This document shows positions 11,299 through 24,595 of a DNA stretch of 64,000 nucleotides, in pieces (positions within the stretch are counted from its first letter, which is position 1; every line of letters starts with the position of its first letter). The DNA is from Diadema setosum (taxonomy: Eukaryota; Echinodermata; Echinoidea; Diadematoida; Diadematidae), in assembly GCF_964275005.1 (NCBI RefSeq), contig NC_092693.1, positions 28,201,173 to 28,265,172 of the forward strand. The letters are read 5' to 3'. The position numbers and the translations under genes were made by a program. The notes under the pieces were generated by a model that was not told the DNA's origin, searched no databases, and was given only the letters and a program-made list of their open reading frames with translations.

Positions 11299-11484
11299 TG
11301 TATATATACATACACATACATATACGTATATATCACAATTAAATGAAGGGAAGAAAACTATGAAAAGGCTCTTTCTATTAAATAAAGAAAATGACACACT
11401 AAGATCCCTGTAATCCCTCACACAGCCTGTTGCGGTAGTGATAGATGTGGATATATGCCACTTATGGTTCCTTTCCCTCCTGTA

Positions 11485-11917
11485 TGCTGCGTTTACACCA
11501 TATTCCAGGCAACCACGGCAGTCACGTTTGTCCGAAACGTAGTTCGTATTCTAGTCTTGTTTGGTCCAGTCCTCGCCCCCGTTGAACGTATCAGACCCTG
11601 TTCACACGGCGTCTAGTCAGGCTAGACTATCAATATTTTTCGTCGCGGACCAAGTTTTGTTACGGCCTATTACATATTGTCGTATCTTGTTGCGTTCACC
11701 CCGTTATAATACAGCATACAAGGTTTCTCATTAGCACCGGGACTGCCGTGGCAATTTTTTTGACAGTTTAAAAATCTGACACGGCATCCACGGCAATCAC
11801 GTCCTGTCACGTTTGCATTTCCAGTCCCACCGCGTTGTATCACGTCCATCCCGTTTTGTCCACGGTGGCCTGAAACGTGACTGCCGTGGCCGCCGAGAAC
11901 ATGATGTAAACGCAGCA
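11485..11917. mobile_element. 433-bp MITE with ~45-bp TIRs and TA duplication
   Basis: The left end, tgctgcgtttaca, and the right end, tgtaaacgcagca, are inverted copies. Similarity continues inward for about 45 bases, both sides containing ccacggcagtcacgttt. The dinucleotide TA flanks both ends (11483-11484 and 11918-11919). No transposase is present. TA duplication suggests mobilisation by a Tc1/mariner-type enzyme, but other families also make it. Confidence 0.8.
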
Positions 11918-11919
11918 TA

Positions 11920-14900
11920 AGTTGAACATCAATTCATCTTTTCACGTTTATTTCAGCCGAGGCGCTTCACTCGATCTCTCAGTCGAGGGTGCCCTCTAGT
12001 GATGACAAAAAGGAAAACCGTTTTACCGAGAGTTCTAGTGATGTACATAGCTGAAATAAGTTTTGGCGTGGAAGATCAGTGGGATCCGAATCGTCGTTTT
12101 GTGGGTTTCGGTACCCCCCGTCTCCTTTGGCCGACACCAAATTAATGAAAATCCGATCACTTGAAACATGCTGGAGCGCATATTTAAAAATAACAAAGTA
12201 AAAAAAATGCAACAAATGTGCATTAACATAAATAGTATAATACAGAGTGACATACGAATTTATGATAGATGCAGATACACTACGGAGATAGAGAAACGAA
12301 AATTACACAAATCTTGGAAGAAAATACCTTTTTCATTGAAAGTTAGTCATAAGGTCAGAATAAAGAAATTTATGGGCTTGAAAGAAAAATTGGTAAGTCA
12401 AAAAATAGTTTTGGAAAAAAAAAACCTGTAATGTAAATGAGAAGATTGAGGACAGAGGGAGAAAGACACGACTACACTAAACATGGTACAATAGAACCCT
12501 GAGTTGTTTAAAGATTATAACCATCCCTTTATAATGGTGGAATATCGACTGACGACTGATCTATATAACCAGCCATATTTTTCTTCTCCCTGTCTCCCTG
12601 TCCCCATTTTTCCCTCTCTTTTTTTTTCTCTGTCCCCTTTTCATTCCCCTGTTTTTCTTCCCACCCCTCCCTAACTTCTTTCCTTTCTTCCCCTTACTTC
12701 CCGGTATTCACTTTCCTTTTCTTCATCCCATCTTCCCCTTTCCTCCTCTTCTTTCCCCTCTGTCGACCCCCCCCCCCCCCCACCCACTCACAGGGCTTTG
12801 CTCGTCAGCAGTAGATGTGAATGTCCAACCCGACTTGTTCCTCATTGTGGTTTCGCGTAATCCCGGTGGGATATCTCTACTTGCCTAGCAGCTGTCTCCC
12901 GAGCAAATTTCATATTATGAAGCCTCTTTTGAATGAACAATGACTTGACCCCCAATCGACCTCAATTCCACATTCATTAATCAGAAGAGGGGTTTAGAGC
13001 GGATTAGCTGCCTTACAAAACTTTACTCGACAAGGCTTAGGGGAGGGATGGTTGACCATGGCAACTGTGCAAAAGAGTGGATTTGAAAAAAATAAGGGAA
13101 AAGGGAAAAAAAAAACTTTAACTGGAGCATGAGAGCGGAATAATACTCAATCTTGGAGTCTCGGCGCATAACATATTCATGTTTGAGAGTGTACTACGAA
13201 GTTAACATGGGACAGTCAGATGGACAGACACAAATACATGTAGGGCCTATATCGTCTGTCTTACGTTCTAGATGCTAAGAGAAAAAAAGATGTGTGAGAT
13301 GGTATTGTGTCTTCCTTAGTTTTAGTCTTGCAAGGTTATTCAATTCATAGCGAAATATGGAAAAATATGAAAAAAAAATCCACCATGTTCAATTGAAAAA
13401 CAAAAACAAAAATAAAACCAGAAAGTATAGAGAATGTGAATCTGCCTTTAGATAGCCGGAAACTTTGAAAGCCAGTGAAGCGTAAATATATGGCATAAGA
13501 AAGAGGGGAAAGGGGAGAAGGACGGAGAGAGGAGACAAAGTGAGAAATAAGGGGACTCCGTTAATTGAAATGACTCTCTTTCTTAACGCGCATGCTGTCC
13601 TTGACTTCTTCCGTACCATCATGTTGCCGCGGCTCCGTTTGAAAATATCGCCGTCGGTTGCCCGACCGGTGCCGAGGCGCGGCGTCAGAAGACCGCAATG
13701 AATCACTCCCCCCTGCCCTCTCTTTGTGCTGGTGTGTGATGACTGTACATTCGTCCTTGAGACAGTATTTGACGCCAAGCTCTATCTCTCTCTCCCATTC
13801 AAACTCAAATTATGATATAGTGGATATAGTTTATCAGGGAAAGGTGGCGACGGGTCACATTAAATATACATAAATGTGCGGTGTGTATGAATGGACAATA
13901 ACCAAACCGATGAGTAAATACATGACATTAATCTTCCTTTGCTTCCAATTTCGATCAGGGGATTCTGTACATACAGTATCCCACAGCAGTTCAGATGGTG
14001 TCCACATGCATAAAAGAAAATGAAATGAGGCTGTGGATGTTCAATTCACACTATCAGTTTTGTCATCAAAACGATAATAACTCTTGACTATAATCACCCA
14101 TTTAAATTACCCATTCCTCGCTTTTGATGTCGCCTTTTCTTCTCTCTATACACATGGATTTACTCAGCAAATGAGGGTGTTAGTCTTCAGGACAGTGGAC
14201 AGGTTGGTATACCAACTTGTCAGTGCTTTTTGACGGCATATCCACGGTTAATCGCTGTGTCTGTAGATTTTGACGGGAACCAACACCCGTCGGGACAAAA
14301 TAAAATGCAATGGTATAATCAAAATGGAGAAATGATATCAAAAATTGCAGAAGGCAATACATGCTTTTCTTTTTTATTTTCGTTTTTGCAGTGTTACTTT
14401 GCTGATTATATCAAAATATATGAACGATTTGACGGAAAAAAACACACAAAAAAACAAAACAAAACAGTTGCATTGCTAACGGGAAAGTCGTTTAATGCAA
14501 GAGCAAGAACTTGGATAATATCAATACAGTATTATGTTAGTTATTGAAGATCCATTTGTCGTTTACTGTGTAAATTCTTAGGTTCATTGATAAAGGGAAC
14601 CAACGTTATCAGGTGGTTTAGGAGGAAGGAAATATACACTGGGAGAGCTTGAAACGATTTAAGAGCTTGAAGCAAGTTTCAAACTAAATGAAAATGAAAT
14701 CCCTTTATTGTAAAGATCATTGATGGGCAGTGGGAATGTTGTACATGAGCTTCTAATTGGGGCACTTGCTTATGTTCCCCAATTAGACTCAATTATACAA
14801 ACACACACGTAAAAACACACAAGCACACACACAACAAAACTAACACACATACACATACACACACACGCACATACACAACGAATAGAAGTTACAATTATGT

Positions 14901-17900
14901 GATAGCAAGGTTATGGTCTACAGTTCCACACTTACTTTCTCATTACGCAACTACAATACATATGGACACACAGACACACACAGCAATGGCGTCATGCCAT
15001 GCGCTTGTTTACAGCAAAAAGGAAAAAGAAAAAAAAATGGAGCAGATACCAATAATGAATATTTCGCCAATGAGAAGGCGGCGAAGGCGCAGGTGTGCGC
15101 GCGGATGGTTCAACAACACACGAGGTTACGGCGATGTGACGAACATTTAATGACGGTCTCGCCGACTGACTGGAATTAGACGGGATACGAGGTGCGAAAG
15201 TGATCAGGGGCTATCATACAGCTGGAATTAGACGGCAGATAGACCGATAAAAAGCGGCGTCCAAGGTTTCTCGTTTCAAACGTTGTCGACATTTTACCGA
15301 CGACCGTCAGGTTGCTTCTTTATTCGCAGGCAATTGGTTCGATGAGAGAGCATCTGCCTAACTATAACTGGAATATCTTACGCGATGCAGACAAGTAAAC
15401 CAACACGGCATGTTTTGCCCTTAGCTTGAAGGGGGAATTTTCTCCAAAGATTGAGGGTGAATTCACAATTGAAGAAAGAATGAGGAGAAATTTGGTGAAA
15501 GTTGGAGGAAAATCGGATATCTTTTCAACGTTATGCCATGTTCAAAAGTTTGTCGATTCCGCGTTGCCCTCTGGAAATCTGAGTCCTACATAACACGTGG
15601 TGTCACAGCAGGAGAGTCGTATACAGAAAACAATATTCTCAAATTTAAAAAGACAGTACTTCATTTTCACGAAATTAAACACATATCCTTGACCTGTTAC
15701 TCGAATATGTTATGGTAGATATTTTCCCCGCCTTTTTTTTTTTTTTTTTTTTGGGGGGGGGGGAGGAAAAGGTCAAATTTCTCTTTAACTGTCCCAGAAA
15801 GGTTTTGTTTTCTTTTTTGAGTGTGAAATTCCTTCCACTTCAGGATCTGTGAGTATGTCCCATTTCAAGGGTGCTTTTGATATCTCAATCTGAACGGCGA
15901 AGCAGGAAAACGCGTCTTCTTGAATGTAAATGAACTTTGTAAGCATCGAAGAATTGTTCATTCGTCAGATGTATATTACAGTGGAGTGGATTATTACGAG
16001 CATTTTATTTAACCGAAAGTGGAAAGATCCCCCTCCCGTACTTCATTATTTTGTTAATTTATAACGTAATTTTATGTGAATAATAACATCAGAGAGACTA
16101 TGTGTCTTCACGGTGTGTGACCGTCTTCGATACAAGCCTTTCAGTATGCTTGTCGGTATGAAATACAATTACATGTATCTTCATAGCCAATTTTGTTGAT
16201 TTAAAATATGTTATCTTTACTTCTTTTTTTCACATAGTACTTGTTTCGTTGTTCAACGACCATGTGTATGTGTCAACATCTGAATGTCATATAAAATGGC
16301 TACCTCCCTGGCACATCACCGGTCACACATGAGCAGACAATTTTTACAACGTGAAATACTGCCCTCTTCCGTTAAGAATAAACAATATCATTGGGTCTGG
16401 TGTCGAATATGTTGGTAAAAAAGCGTTCTCACATGAACATTTTCTATCATAACGAAAGAGCACTAGATTTAACCTCTTTCAGAGGGCAGGGGGAATGATA
16501 ATATCCTGAGCATATGCAGGTTAAAAAGTTTAGGGGATGCATAGTCATGAAATATGAAATTTTGTGTAAGTTTCTTTTAATTTTCTGTTGTCCTGTTTTG
16601 GCAGTCTTCTTATCCATGGATGGCCGCACCGAAACTAAGATTCAGGACTTGTGAATGGATTGCCTAATTTTCCTTAAATATCACTGGTGTTTTCTACCAA
16701 TATTTTTGCAATCACTCAATCCACTTTATATATGGATTTCATTCCCCTTTAAGTTTTTCTGTGCCATGAAGTTTGCATAGTGTGTACCATGCAATAGGGC
16801 TTAGTGTGTAATTCAGCACTCAAAGCACACAGAGGATTAAGGGGATGAAATCTCAGTGCTAAATTATCTTCCCGATAACTCTTCTCCAAGAGCCTATACA
16901 TAACCTTATCATTCCCATTCAATTTTCCTTTCCTTTTTTATGTTTTGTTGTAAATCTATGTCTAATCATAACATCATCTAATCATGACACTGTGCACTCG
17001 CTTATTCTCTCCGCATTTAATCGAGAGCACCCAGACGAAACAACGTTGGGGGCCAGGTGTTCAGCGGACTCGTTGATGTCCCCGGAATTTCCGCCTCTGG
17101 TTTTGAATGTGGGCGTCAGACCTCTGGCGACCTTCCACGCTAATGGAGATGAGACTCTTGTGTGCACATGCTATTACCAACATCACTGTCATTGAGCGAA
17201 GACCACTCTGATAAAGCGGCACACCGCAATTCCATGAACGGCACAACGGCCTCTTCTTTCTCTCTCCCTCCCCTCCGCCCCCCCCCCCCACCTTTATTGT
17301 CGTTACCTTAAAAATCTATAAGTACTGGATACCAAGCAGATTTCAATGTTTCTTGTTTCTTGGGTGATGTTGCTTATCGGTATGTAACATTTCTGATCTT
17401 CATCTCATATCATTAATATTTATCATACATAATAGGGTTTCCAACGATGGTAATAATTAGAATTATTATCAATTATCTTATGTTAGTGCTTTGCTATGAC
17501 CATTCAATTACCAACTATCACGGTCATCACTCGAGTCAAAACCATAAGCTGATGAAGTTATTTCGAAAGCCAACTAGTAACGACTAATGCCTTTACAGGT
17601 GAAGGAAGTATTTCTCGATAAGTCGATTTTTATAAGCAGCTCCTTCAGCAACCGATTTTTAAAACCTTTATGAAGACTGACGAGATAATGTCATTCATAT
17701 CGGAGTTATATTCCATGAAGCGGATCATCTTTTACAAATAAGGAAACCATTTTCACTTCCCTGTGCCTAAATCAGCCGTCCCATTCAATCATTCGCCAAA
17801 AGACAGGGGAAATTTAGGAAAGAAAAAAAAAAGCATAATCAATAATAGTTTAGAGATCAATTTTCGTACTTTTCTATACTTGTTGAAATCGTACCAAATC

Positions 17901-20340
17901 GTGCAGTTGACATAAGCCACATCCTGAACATATCTCAGAACCTATCAAGAAGAGTTTGCATCCTTCCTAAAAAAAAAGAGAAAGATATTGTTACATTGTG
18001 AGGATAATCTTGCAACAATGACGACTGGGGGAAAATTGCATTGCGCTTACTAAATCATATATACCAAATAAAGCATTCTTATGTTTTTGCATACAAACCA
18101 GTGGGAAAGTTTGTGAGGCGGTGGCATCAGGCGATAATGTCTGCCAGTTTGCTTCAATGTGGTTACAGCCAACATAACCACTCCATAAATATTTGTGAAA
18201 GTTTAAAACGCTGTGAATTCTTCGGTTTCTTTTTATTTTGTCCGATTCAGACGAAACTTTTACCATTCTGTCTGCCTGATTTTACTTCAATTACCTTTGT
18301 CAATTTCAACATGGTGCAGAATCGCATTTCAAATCACAAAAACCCTGTCAAACCTTGGCCCGCAGAATGGTGTATTGGCGGTGGAGGGGAATACAGGCGG
18401 ATGAGGTCAACTCTATGATACCTGTTGTACGATGTCACCTGGTCAGGCGTGTCGTGATCTTTTTTATATTTACCTTCATCTTTCTCTCCGTCCTCTCCTT
18501 CCTCTATTATACGTATGAATAGAATACAGCTATTTAACCGTCACCAGCTGACACTCCTTTATCTCCTGAAAACACTAAGTAGTAAATCAGACGACGATAG
18601 GCAACAATTTATGACGATTCATTCAGTAAGTATGTCACAACGGTGAGTTTCCCGGACGTGACGTGTTATGACGTCAGAAATTGAACGCTTCCAGCAGTCA
18701 CCAAAAATCAATATGTTTCCTTTTTGGAAGCTTACATTTTCGGGGTCTTTTATGAGGTTGGGAGCTGGGAGGGATCAAATGTTGGTAGTTTGGGTAATTG
18801 TTTCGATTAGGATCAGAAAAAAGGGATGACCTCCAGATGTCTTTTCAAAATCTACTGTATTGGTTGCGGAAATATAAATGCGATGCTGTTGTCAACAATT
18901 AATTATGTTTCTCATGTTTCTTTTTCTTTCGTAATAAAGTAAAACTTCTCTTTCTTGAATCAAGCTAAAAGCGTGCAGAATGTTTTCTTTTATATATTCT
19001 ACAGCCAGCACTGGTCCAAGTAAATAAGTTACTCAGAAGAAAATCATAATTCACTTCGTTTACAAAATCAATAAAAAACAGTCAGCAAATTGTTTCCATT
19101 CATGGTCGACCTCAACTGATAGCTATTGACTCTTGTATCTTGTATCATGATATGCAATAATAAGTATACGAGAATGTACACACGCACGCACACACACATA
19201 CGCACACACACGTATTTATGCATATTGTATGTATGTATACAGTTAATGATGTGGCAACCTTATCACCATGTTGCCTAAAAAGTTGCCTTTGTTCCCAATC
19301 ACGAAGTTTGTGAATGTTTTGTCCAAAGTTATTTTAGCGTCATGTATAACATGTATAATAGGCTATTAATGATGTTATTCGATCTTTATGCATTTGTTTT
19401 GTCTTCGCCTTCTGAGATATTGATAGCCAATCACGATCCATCTCTATAAAGATTTTCCCCCATTGTCTGTGCTCTCCATTCATCCCCCTCTCCCTCTCTC
19501 GTTTCCAGACCGTCATCACGACACGCCATCTCCGGAGCGGCGTGAATAAAAGATGCCGTCGAGATGACAAGATAAGCCTCATCTTCTTTTACGCTCGGCC
19601 GCCAATGTTTAGGGAGCATCATTTTCTACTGAAGACACAATGATGTAATTACAAGGCTGACGGACGACCAAAGGCACCGCCGACCCGAGATTCACACTTT
19701 GCGGCACCCCGTTTTTGCCGCCATTCTGTCGAAGGGGCACGGACGGTTTGGATTTTGGCTTCTGTTCCCTCGAAGCTTTATCTATCAAAACGTTGCAGTC
19801 TGTCATGCCAGTGTCGGTGAATGATCTGAAAAGGCCACATTTTAGACTAATGAATGATTATAGTGATATATCACATCACAACATAGCTCCTACTATACAC
19901 ACGCTTCTATAGACGCCCCTTTTCCATTGGGACACTGAACGATATAAAAAAGATGTGTGTGTGTGTGGGGGGGGGGGGTATAGAAAGTGTACCTTAATGC
20001 GCAGTGATACAATGTTGCTGATGTACAATTATTTTCCCATTATCATCGGTTGCTGAAATTGTAATTTGTCAGTAAATTAGAACACACATACGGTGACAGA
20101 AAAAAAAAGCGCCAAAAAGAAACCCCAAACAAAACAAACAAATTCGGGGAAATATACTAGATCGGTAAAGAGAAGAAGATGGCGAAAAGAAATGTTGTCC
20201 GTAAGATAGAAAGAGAGGGGGCGGGGAGCAGTGAGGGCAGAGAGGGGGAGGAAGACGATGCAGGGGATTGACTGCGGGCAGCTTTCACATACGTTTGAGT
20301 GACAGAGGGAGATAGATATACTTATATGGAGATACAGATA
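11920..20340. other. Long gene-free stretch with GC-richer islands
   Basis: I see no supported exon. Apart from short homopolymer, CA and pyrimidine tracts (for example 12580-12790), there are GC-richer, repeat-poor islands at about 13560-13860, 15040-15330, 16985-17230 and 19500-19830. Several contain GATA- or TAAT-type sites (for example gacaagataagcc near 19565). Open frames across them have no recognisable domain. They are candidate regulatory modules of an unseen neighbouring gene. Confidence 0.35.
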
Positions 20341-20343
20341 GAT

Positions 20344-20344
<1 letters not shown>

Positions 20345-20394
<50 letters not shown>
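20345..20394. repeat. (GAAA)n then (GATA)n
   Basis: About eight GAAA units run directly into four to five GATA units. Confidence 0.9.
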
Positions 20395-20576
20395 GCAAGA
20401 GAGACAGAAGGGAGAGTGAGGGGAGACAGATGGGGATAAGTGTAATTCAAATACTCATTGTTTGTGTGCCAGAGGGAGAGGGTATAGCTGAAAAGATATA
20501 GGTAGGTATAGATAAATAGATAGGGAGAGTATATAGAGAGTATATCTGTATGTTTGGCTGTATATAACATGCACCC

Positions 20577-20578
<2 letters not shown>

Positions 20579-20648
<70 letters not shown>
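20579..20648. repeat. (CA)n microsatellite, ~70 bp
   Basis: Uninterrupted CA dinucleotides; the minus-strand frames of alternating Cys-Val are artefacts. Confidence 0.98.
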
Positions 20649-20649
<1 letters not shown>

Positions 20650-21433
20650 CGTGAACGAATGAGTTTGAGTGACTAGTGGGAAGGAGAGAAAAGGAGGAGA
20701 GAAGAGAGATGCGATGACTGTGGAGGAAGCCGTCTAATAGTCATCGGCGAACTTTGAACGTGAACCTCGCCCGAGCTATTTCCGACGTCGGTCGGCATCG
20801 ACCGATGATCAAAGCAGCCCGTTTTCCCCTTTTTCTAATTGCTCCACAGAGTGTAGTTACTACATATAATTGGAGTAATTGTGTGAAAATCTGCCCGTCG
20901 CACGATGAAAACTCGACTGAATGATTTTACAGGGCTTATTGAATTGGCGCACGGTCGGTCCCTCCGCGCCGCGGTCAAGACATGGCGCCACTGTTCTTCT
21001 GTCAAGACTTACAGTTAATGTTGTTCACCGGTTTCATGTTGTTTGCTACCACCCTTGCTGTCAGTATACCGTCAGTATGTCAGTGTTGCAAATAACCATT
21101 ATTAATAAAAGTCATTTCAACAAGGCAGAAGACACTACTATATTATTGTCATCTCTGTTGTTCTTGCTAGCTATTTTGTTTTTATCTAATGAAAACCTAG
21201 ATATAATTCAACTTCGAAGCTATAAAAAAAGGGGATGGCTAGTAACTGATCAGTGGGAATCAGTGGGAATGCTATGGGGATGATTGTTCCAATCCTTGTG
21301 GGATTCATTTAAGAGTACATTATATATCTATTGTTGTGTGAAAATTATTTGCTTCAGAATGGTCTCATATTCAAGTAATGTGCAGTTTAATCGCCCAGTC
21401 ACTGTACAGGCATGCTAACTTGGTGTGTGTATA

Positions 21434-21436
<3 letters not shown>

Positions 21437-21521
<85 letters not shown>
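21437..21521. repeat. (GT)n microsatellite, ~84 bp
   Basis: Uninterrupted GT dinucleotides, the longest in the window; able to form Z-DNA. Confidence 0.98.
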
Positions 21522-21523
<2 letters not shown>

Positions 21524-22300
21524 GATGGCATGTGTTGCTTCGCCAAACTCTTTGAGGTACTATAGTACATCAAGCGGAGCTGTGTGAAGCGCCCGCAGGG
21601 AACCCGCGGTAATTAGCTAATGAATTTGATGTTCCCAAGTTGTGATGATTGTTTATCTAAAATGTCTCCCTTCGGCATTTCCAACTCGAGGCCCAACTCA
21701 GGCGTAATACTCAGACGACGATTACTGCTTTATTATAATTATATAAAAAAGAGATGTCATTGATTGAAACATTCCGTGTATACTGTCACTGCGCTTCATT
21801 GAAGACGTACCTTGTGGTACCCGGCATGATTTATTGATTACAAGGCTTTGTCAAAATTTGAGTCATCTCTATTTTGAACTAACAGACAACGTAGAAAAAT
21901 CAAAGAGTAAAGCGCTTTTGTTTGTTTTTAATACAGCAAAATGATCTGATTAATCATCTCAGCAGCATGATTATTACGACGAGGTCACATGACAAGAACG
22001 AATATCTGAAATATCTGGTCTTGTTTGGTAAAACAGAATACTTACCCTGTTTATATTCATCGAGATAGCTTAGAGGACAGATGAACATTGTTAAATGAAT
22101 TCTCAAGATTTGTGACTACACTATAAAAGCAATACATTGTCACTGTGAATGAGAAAGAGAAGCTGCCATGAATGACTGATGTTGGTAGAATGCGTTGACT
22201 TTGCACTTTTAAGTCATTTCATTTCATCTCTCTCAAGGAACTTCTTATGACAAACGTATCCTATCAAGGGCCTTTGTAATGAGGTGTAACTTGTTTCTAG

Positions 22301-22417
22301 GGCCCCGTTTTATCAAAAGATAGAATCGATTTTAAATTCCCTTGCTACACAGGCTGCCATAGACTTACAGTTGAAATCAACTATATAATCAATTTTAACT
22401 CTTCATAAAACAGGGCC
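22301..22417. mobile_element. Short MITE, ~117 bp
   Basis: The left end, ggccccgttttatcaaaag, pairs with the right end, cttcataaaacagggcc; the inner parts (atcgattttaa / aatcaatttta) pair again. No coding content. Confidence 0.6.
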
Positions 22418-22772
22418 AGATGACCTTTTGGTCTTGTATTATTACCAGGAAGGTCTCACCTCCCTGTCTATAATCGATGATAATGAGAAGGTAGTGGCAT
22501 AAATTTCTCACTTCTGCGACTCTGAGAGATGAACTGTATTTTTTAATCATGGTTCTGAATCTAAGACCGCATTTTACTTGTACGGTAGCAAGGGAACGAA
22601 TGTTTGGACCTTTTTTTTAACGATGACCCATTGATACGCGTTGTAACAACGTTACTCAAGTCCTTGTTCTACCTGAGGATTAAATAAGTACAACAATGTG
22701 CCTCCAACTTGCAAGCTAAGTTCTGAATCAGATGGGCAGTTCCATTTTCTTTCCTTTTTTTCTGAAGTCTCT

Positions 22773-22778
22773 TTTATT
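22773..22778 (-). terminator. Candidate polyadenylation signal of alkaline phosphatase
   Basis: AATAAA on the minus strand, about 525 nt beyond the alkaline phosphatase stop codon. It is the nearest canonical hexamer seen on that strand; cleavage cannot be confirmed from sequence alone. Confidence 0.4.
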
Positions 22779-23301
22779 TGCAAACTTTGACAAACTAATT
22801 TATCACCGGGCGAAAGCCGCGGCTATTGATTCGTCCAAGAAAGTTGATTGCTTATATTATTACTTCATGAATACAATACAATACAATTTTAATTAGTACA
22901 CTCATCCCAATAAGGCTAAGAGCGCTTACAAAATTAAAGAATTGGAAATTTGTAAAAAAACAAACAAAAACAAAACAAAAACAGAAAACACTGTTAAGAG
23001 TAATAAATGAACACAATTTTGGGCAAGCTTCAAACCGTAAGTTAGAAGTCAAACAAGAGGTTCATGCAGGCTGTACTCTTTTTCAAAATATAAGTAGAGT
23101 ACTAGTATAATGGAACATTGAAAGCTAATTATGTCATTACACCCATTGCTTGGACAAGATATCACGCATTGTTGTTGTTTTTTAAATCAAAGCTGCGCAG
23201 GAGTATGCTACGACTTAAAGCGAGTGACTGTTGTAAGACACGAAAAAGAGAAGACCATTATCAAGCTGTGGGATATGATCGTGTCGTTGCCCTATTCCTA
23301 T

Positions 23302-23630
23302 TCAGAGAAACTGTCGGAGGATACGAAACAGCGCCACCACGAGAATCGCAAAGGCGCAGGCGCCGTGGCTCGCGCTCAGAGAGTGCCCAGCGGAATAGAT
23401 TCCAATCGTGTCGACACCGATCGCGCTTCCGCCATCAATGCCTCCAGCGCAGTCGTCAGCGTACGTACCCAGACAGGCCGCCCTCTGCATGACGTGCATG
23501 ACGTAGTTTTGCTCGTGAACTCCGTGAACGAGGTGAGACATTGGCCCCACGGCGAAGATTGCTACGTCGTCACCGCCGTGAGTCTCCGTGAACTTTGGCA
23601 CGAGCGCCTGCTGGAAGTACAGTTTTCTCT
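23302..23630 (-). CDS. Alkaline phosphatase exon 9 (terminal)
   Basis: Acceptor ttacag|a, then 109 codons including stop. Carries the metal-ligand histidine in [19 protein letters not shown], the [20 protein letters not shown] segment, and a C-terminal hydrophobic stretch ([13 protein letters not shown]) ending RILRQFL. The small, Ser/Gly/Ala-rich region before it is a plausible GPI attachment site. The plus-strand open frame over the same bases (23131-23688) is its shadow. Confidence 0.93.
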
Positions 23631-24529
23631 CTGTAACAATGAGGGAGAAATTAGAGAGGTGGAGGTGGGGATATTAGACGGGAGATAGGAGAAAGAATGA
23701 AAAAGAAGAACAAGGAGGAAATGAAAAAGAGACTCTCGGTTTTTGTTTTGCGTTGAGTGGTGTGGGCACGGCGTATGATAATGTATTTACACTCCCCTTA
23801 TCCACAAAAATATATCACTTTAACTGATAATACAGCTCTACATTTGGCATTTATTCAAGATGCTTCGTTATATCACATTGTTTTGTTCCTTTTTCACATT
23901 AGGTCTAAGATGTGGCTGTTTGGTTTTTTTTTTTCAGTGCACTTGTCAGCCGAAATGATACCTATAGTTCCCAGTAACAGTGTATTAGTTAAATGAATTT
24001 TCTACCAGAGAAAAAGGAAGAGAGAAAGAGAAGGAAGAAGAAGAAGAAAATCATGAAGAAAAAAAAAGAAAAAGAAGAAGAAGAAAAAGAATAAGAAGAA
24101 AAAGAAGAAGGAGAAGGAAGAGGAGGAGGAGGAAGAAGAAGAAGGAGAAAAGAGGAATAAACGAAGAAGAAGAAGTAGAAGGAGATGAGGAAGAAGAAGA
24201 AGATGGTGAAGATAATGATGATGATGGTGATGATGGAGAAGAAGAACAGTACGGTGGTGCGTATTACCAGATCTGCTCTCCGTCGCACGAGGGCGTCGTC
24301 CAAGGACGCGATAAGACAAACTTGACACGATCGCGCCAGGTCCGTTCATATAGCCGAGAGTTGTGTACGAACCATAGTCCAGAGCCCGATCTTCTGCGAG
24401 ACCTGCAGCGTAGAGCCAAGGAACAAAGGTCCATCACATCAGACGATAAAGATCAATTTAGGGCTACGTGCAGCGTTTTCTGCATATCAAGCAATGATAA
24501 TTACCCACCACAATCTCTGAAGTGATATT

Positions 24530-24595
<66 letters not shown>

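Noticed and set aside
13389..13778. 129-codon minus-strand open frame
   Set aside because: Its last third is low-complexity Phe/Leu from a homopolymer-rich stretch, and no domain was seen; probably chance.
20322..20649. Cys-Val repeat proteins on the minus strand
   Set aside because: Translation of a CA microsatellite.
23131..23688. 185-codon plus-strand open frame
   Set aside because: It lies exactly antisense to alkaline phosphatase exon 9, which has clear family motifs; the plus frame is a shadow.
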